DNA of 64,000 nt, taken from contig JADFJC010000005.1 in assembly GCA_022566315.1 (NCBI GenBank), positions 1 through 64,000 of the forward strand, read 5' to 3'. The notes beneath the pieces are model-generated. The model did no database searches. It worked only from the letters and a program-made list of their open reading frames with translations, and was not told the origin of the DNA. The translations under genes were made by a program, and so were the position numbers. Positions 60,858-64,000 of the stretch are shown piece after piece. The first letter of the stretch is position 1; each line of letters starts with the position of its first letter. Source of the stretch: Planctomycetota bacterium. Its GTDB lineage: Bacteria; Planctomycetota; Phycisphaerae; Sedimentisphaerales; Anaerobacaceae.

Positions 60858-61591
60858 CAGGCCATAATTGCACTTATAAGAGTGTTGGTTACTTCCATAC
60901 TGGCTGAAAAGAACTTCATATTTGCTTCGTATAGTCTGGACACCATTATCATATCCACTAATTCATCTATGATCTTTACGTTGGAGGCCTCTTGGTAGCC
61001 CTGCTTTACAATTATATTTTCGGCTGCGACCGGTTGGATATTCTCATCCGGCATCCAGTAACTGTTCTCTCCATATGGCACAAGTTTGTCTTCGTTGTCT
61101 CCGAAATCAACCAATCTGAATTTTCCGATGGCTATACCGCTGGCACTGATACTTCCGTCACTTGAGACGCTCACTTGCGAGATTCCCACGTCATTCGGTA
61201 TCGTGATTGGCCCTGCCTCACCTGCTACAATTCTTCCCTGAGAATCCGTTATTTGACCACTTTGGTTTCTGAAGAGCGTGCCGTTGCGCCTGTAAAGAGG
61301 TCCTTGAGGTGTCTCTGTCACAAAGAATCCTTTACCGTGCAGAGCAAAATCCAAAGGCCGGCCTGTCTCGACCATATTGCCCTGGGAAAAATCAAATGCC
61401 GAGTTCAGTTCGATAATTCCGGGCGAATATGTCTCTGTCCCCGTCCCTTGTGCCTCAAGGTATTGTGAGAATGCGTTGCTTCTGCGCTTGAATCCGGCTG
61501 TGCTTACGTTGGCCAGATTGTGCGCTATTATTTCAAATTCCTTTGTTAACGCATCAATGCTTGAACTAACTTGGTCTGTAAGTTCTGACAT
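60857..61591 (-). CDS. flgF: Flagellar rod protein FlgF
   Basis: FlgF is a rod subunit of the FlgG/FlgF family. The 244-residue protein has TKEFEIIAHNLANVSTAGFK near the N-terminus, RPLDFALHGKGFFVTETPQG, and the C-terminal VKQGYQEASNVKIIDELVDM and RLYEANMKFFSASMEVTNTL. It precedes flgG and follows the PilZ-like gene by only 1 base, so the two are translated together. Confidence 0.93.
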   Translation of the reverse strand: MSELTDQVSSSIDALTKEFEIIAHNLANVSTAGFKRRSNAFSQYLEAQGTGTETYSPGIIELNSAFDFSQGNMVETGRPLDFALHGKGFFVTETPQGPLYRRNGTLFRNQSGQITDSQGRIVAGEAGPITIPNDVGISQVSVSSDGSISASGIAIGKFRLVDFGDNEDKLVPYGENSYWMPDENIQPVAAENIIVKQGYQEASNVKIIDELVDMIMVSRLYEANMKFFSASMEVTNTLISAIMA

Positions 61592-61592
61592 T

Positions 61593-62828
61593 TCAGATTC
61601 CTTGCAAAGACGCCGCCTCCGAAACGTTTTCTTCTGTGTTTACGGAACTCGGAGTATCTTGACGGTTGCTATTGGTTCTTATAGAAGCTGCGTTCGTAGC
61701 GCGAATTAGCTCGCTGACGTTTGAGTCGCTTAAGCCTGTCAATTCGACGGCTATTGAAAAACCATCTTGTATAGCTTTGGTATGCCTGACCTCGCCAATA
61801 TCTTCTACTATTCTCGATTCTCGACGAGTATCCGGTATCGACCCGCCAACGGCGGGTTTTAATCGGAACCCAGCGTTGCTGGGTCGAGCATCGATTGTTT
61901 CACTCAGATTAACTATTACCAATACTCTGTCACCTGCTTTTACTTCCAGCGGGGTCTCTATGAGCAGGCCGGGACCGCCAAGCTCAGTAACAGTTGCAGG
62001 TATAAATTCCGGTGGTCCCCAACTGCTGTCGGAGGCATTTGCCGAACCTTGCTTTACCGCACGACCCTTGTTGCTGCTGTTACTGTTTGGCGACAGCGTT
62101 CTTGAGAATGGAAAGCGTGCAATGAAGGCTGGCTTGTTTACTCGAACACGCAGGAAACGCCGGCGACTAATGAACCGCATATCATCACTATGATTCAAAA
62201 CCAGAATGTCACCATTACAGCGAACTACAGAAGTGTCAAACTCCCAGACCGAGACACCAAAATAATAACGCGCACGCCAGAACTCGCCCAGCTTACTTTC
62301 CACCGGTGTTGTCAATTTGACAGTAAGTTCCATATTGTCATTTTTTATAACGGTGGACTCAATATCGCCTAAGTCGGGACTTTTACGACGGGTTATATGA
62401 AGTTGTTTACCTGCGGGAATTTGTCTGCTGCTCGGTTTCTTCAATTTCGTTGGCGGGCCTATTGAGACTGAGGATTTTTTCTGAAAGCCAAGCTTTTCAC
62501 GCAGAAAGGACAGTTCGGTTCTTAACCATTTGCTTTCTTCTGCTCCCTGCTGGGCAAGGCTTTCTTCTATCATTTTACCGGCCCCGTGGTCAAAGGCACC
62601 GACCATACTAAAAATGGCCTGGCTTCTCTTAAGTCCTGCCTTATTTGCTATCTCAAGCAAAATTTGTCGCTCCCGTCCGCTTAGACCCCTTTTTTCGGCA
62701 TAATCAACAAATAGCTGCCCACTAACCTTATGTTTCTGTGTTGTTCGACGTAAGCTAATCATCAACAGCAGCGCAGTTAATACGATTATGACAGCCACTC
62801 CTGTTAGAATAAGCCAGCGTTCGGTCAT
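61593..62828 (-). CDS. Membrane-anchored PilZ-like protein
   Basis: The 411-residue protein begins with a membrane helix (WLILTGVAVIIVLTALLLMI). A helical region (about 40-130) follows, then a possible PilZN-like barrel (about 165-245) and a C-terminal PilZ-like domain (SRRRFLRVRVNKPAFIARF, VTELGGPGLLIETPLEVKAG). The RxxxR part is present, but the D/N-x-S-x-x-G motif is not intact (TELGGPG), so c-di-GMP binding is uncertain. YcgR-type proteins brake motors. Residues near 320-350 are coded by an inserted repeat (61806-61897). The start at 62828 is chosen because upstream codons (to 62912) run into repeats. Confidence 0.7.
   Translation of the reverse strand: MTERWLILTGVAVIIVLTALLLMISLRRTTQKHKVSGQLFVDYAEKRGLSGRERQILLEIANKAGLKRSQAIFSMVGAFDHGAGKMIEESLAQQGAEESKWLRTELSFLREKLGFQKKSSVSIGPPTKLKKPSSRQIPAGKQLHITRRKSPDLGDIESTVIKNDNMELTVKLTTPVESKLGEFWRARYYFGVSVWEFDTSVVRCNGDILVLNHSDDMRFISRRRFLRVRVNKPAFIARFPFSRTLSPNSNSSNKGRAVKQGSANASDSSWGPPEFIPATVTELGGPGLLIETPLEVKAGDRVLVIVNLSETIDARPSNAGFRLKPAVGGSIPDTRRESRIVEDIGEVRHTKAIQDGFSIAVELTGLSDSNVSELIRATNAASIRTNSNRQDTPSSVNTEENVSEAASLQGI
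61806..61897 (-). repeat. In-frame repeat and double hairpin in the PilZ-like gene
   Basis: Two adjacent hairpins, ACCCGCCAACGGCGGGT (61841-61857) and ACCCAGCGTTGCTGGGT (61868-61884), are flanked by TCTCGATTCTCGACGAGTAT and TCGAGCATCGA. The flanks match the GATGCTCGA family. The reading frame stays open across the insert, encoding RPSNAGFRLKPAVGGSIPDT. Confidence 0.85.
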
Positions 62829-62895
62829 GCCGGTACCAAATCGCCCAGCGGCCTTCCACCGCTCCGTCGGTGTTAGTGCCAAAACAACCATATTG

Positions 62896-62982
62896 CATAG
62901 TTCGTAGTTCATTGTTTTATAGTTCGTAGTTCATTGTTCATAGTTCGTAGTCTATGAACTCATAACAATGAACTTTGAACTG
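62896..62982. repeat. TAGTTCGTAGTTCATTG repeats between flgE and the PilZ-like gene
   Basis: Three copies of CATAGTTCGTAGTTCATTG are followed by the complementary CTATGAACTCATAACAATGA, so arms can pair. The same family is seen at 22227-22280. Part of it is open in the reading frame of the downstream gene. Confidence 0.85.
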
Positions 62983-62983
62983 T

Positions 62984-64000
62984 CTATCTGATAAGGTTGC
63001 TCAGTTCTCGCAGTATGTCGTTGGCGACTCTGATGGTCCTCGCATTGGCCTGGAAACCGTTTTGGGCTTGAATCATAGCAACAAACTGGGTCGCCACGTC
63101 TGAGTTGGATTTTTCCAATGCCCCACCATGAATGGAGCCGGCACCGCCGGTCATCGCCTGGGTAGCTACCGGCTCTCCTGAGTTGGCCGAGGTAGTAAAG
63201 TACCCGCCGCCCACACTTTCCAGACCTGATGCATTCTGGAACAATGATATTTTTATGGCTCCAATGTCCTTCTTGATACCATTAGAGAAAGCACCGATAA
63301 CTATGCCTTCCTTATTGATCGATACGGTGGAGAGGTTGCCTGCTTCGTAGCCGTCCTGGTCTTTTGTTACTGCCGTAGAGTTTCCAGCGAATTGGGTCAA
63401 GCCGTTTAGTTTGCCTATGGTGCCAAAGTCTATGTTAATGGTTTGTGGATTCGAGGGGTCTTGTGCAAAGTTTATTACAAACTCGGCTGGGTCGCTGCCG
63501 CCCAAACCGGTGTAATAGCCGTTCGTAGCGTCAAAGGTTATATCTTCGATACGCCGATTTGCTATAGTTATCTCATTGATATTGCCGGTGATTGAGGTCA
63601 GCACCATATCCCAGGTATTGGGGGTATCTGTCCGGACAAATGCGCCCGAGAAAACGTGTTTGCCCCCCTGAGAGTCGTAGGTCTTAATATTAACGCTTCT
63701 GACCTCATCGCCGCCAACGGTCAACATCTCGAAATACGCCGGCTCCGTCCAGTCGGCAGTGCCGCTGTTCGCGAACGCCAGCTTCACATCAGACCTGCTG
63801 TAGCCGCTGCTGACATCAGTTATACGTATTTGGCCGTTGTCTAAGGACGCAGTCGCGTTGGTAGCGCCGAGAACAGTATTTATATGGCTAACAAGGTCAT
63901 CCAAAGTAGTAGTTCCATCGACAGTAAGAGGAGTGCCATCAACTAAAGCAGTACCATCGTGTTCATAACCGGAGACGGTAATTGTGGCAGAGCTGTACGT
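62984..64000 (-). CDS. flgE: Flagellar hook protein FlgE (5' part outside the window)
   Basis: FlgE builds the hook. The reading frame is open from 62984 to the window edge, with no start within reach; the TTG at 63904 is not a credible start because the frame continues upstream. Seen are the middle domain (VRSVNIKTYDSQGGKHVFSG) and the C-terminal part with KIGKLNGLTQFAGNST-like strands, DIGAIKISLFQNASGLESVG, and the terminal helix LEKSNSDVATQFVAMIQAQN and RTIRVANDILRELSNLI. It is upstream of the PilZ-like gene. Confidence 0.92.
   Translation of the reverse strand, partial: TYSSATITVSGYEHDGTALVDGTPLTVDGTTTLDDLVSHINTVLGATNATASLDNGQIRITDVSSGYSRSDVKLAFANSGTADWTEPAYFEMLTVGGDEVRSVNIKTYDSQGGKHVFSGAFVRTDTPNTWDMVLTSITGNINEITIANRRIEDITFDATNGYYTGLGGSDPAEFVINFAQDPSNPQTINIDFGTIGKLNGLTQFAGNSTAVTKDQDGYEAGNLSTVSINKEGIVIGAFSNGIKKDIGAIKISLFQNASGLESVGGGYFTTSANSGEPVATQAMTGGAGSIHGGALEKSNSDVATQFVAMIQAQNGFQANARTIRVANDILRELSNLIR

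Overview
The window is almost entirely flagellar. It carries most of the structural, export and motor genes of one flagellum, plus a large accessory block for sugar synthesis and glycosyl transfer that most likely decorates the flagellin. P-ring (flgI), L-ring (flgH) and flgA genes indicate a diderm. Intergenic spaces are filled with many families of short degenerate repeats, several of which run into coding sequence. Together with the diderm flagellar set this suggests a Planctomycetota genome (Phycisphaerae or Sedimentisphaerales-like). That placement is an inference from style, not from a marker gene. No fliM, fliN, flhA, flhF, flgD or filament sigma factor gene is visible here.

Layout. 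1-2760: a repeat field, tRNA-Arg(ACG), a CBS-domain protein, fliS and a short flagellin behind a sigma-54 type promoter (minus strand). 3037-5040: a TPR glycosyltransferase on the plus strand, convergent with fliK (5162-6880, minus). 7107-7461: divergent sigma-54 sites, one for fliK and one for the plus-strand operon flgB-flgC-fliE-fliF-fliG1-fliG2-fliH-fliI-fliJ-motE-motA-motB1-motB2. 18316: another sigma-54 site, then fliO-fliP-fliQ-fliR-flhB. From 22398 on everything is on the minus strand: fliD; a 2250-residue multi-enzyme protein; a methyltransferase, aminotransferase and cupin group; a second giant multi-enzyme gene (1398 residues plus a GT2 module split off by an apparent one-base frameshift); a cobalamin-type radical SAM protein; a tightly overlapping pseudaminic-acid operon pseB-pseC-methylase-formyltransferase-PIG-L deacetylase-formyltransferase-pseI-pseF; four TPR, glycosyltransferase and small genes behind a sigma-54 site; and the hook, rod and ring operon flgE-pilZ-flgF-flgG-flgA-flgH-flgI-flgJ-flgN-flgK-flgL.

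How it fits together. The pse operon should make a CMP-activated pseudaminic-acid-like sugar, probably an unusual one: two formyltransferases, a deacetylase and a methylase are present, and no recognisable pseH or pseG. The giant proteins join GT-A, GT-B, sulfotransferase-like, methyltransferase and B12/radical SAM modules, as if a glycan assembly line were on single polypeptides. The short flagellin, cap and hook-filament junction genes lie in the same window. Five sites match the -24/-12 consensus closely, so sigma-54 control of the early and late flagellar units is likely.

The most unusual signals are the giant fused enzymes with the frameshifted module, the tandem fliG pair in which one copy lost the stator-facing charged residues, tandem motB genes, and palindromic repeat elements inserted in frame in fliI, fliG1, the PilZ-like gene, flgH and the TPR gene. 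All calls come from reading the sequence and family knowledge; no searches were run.
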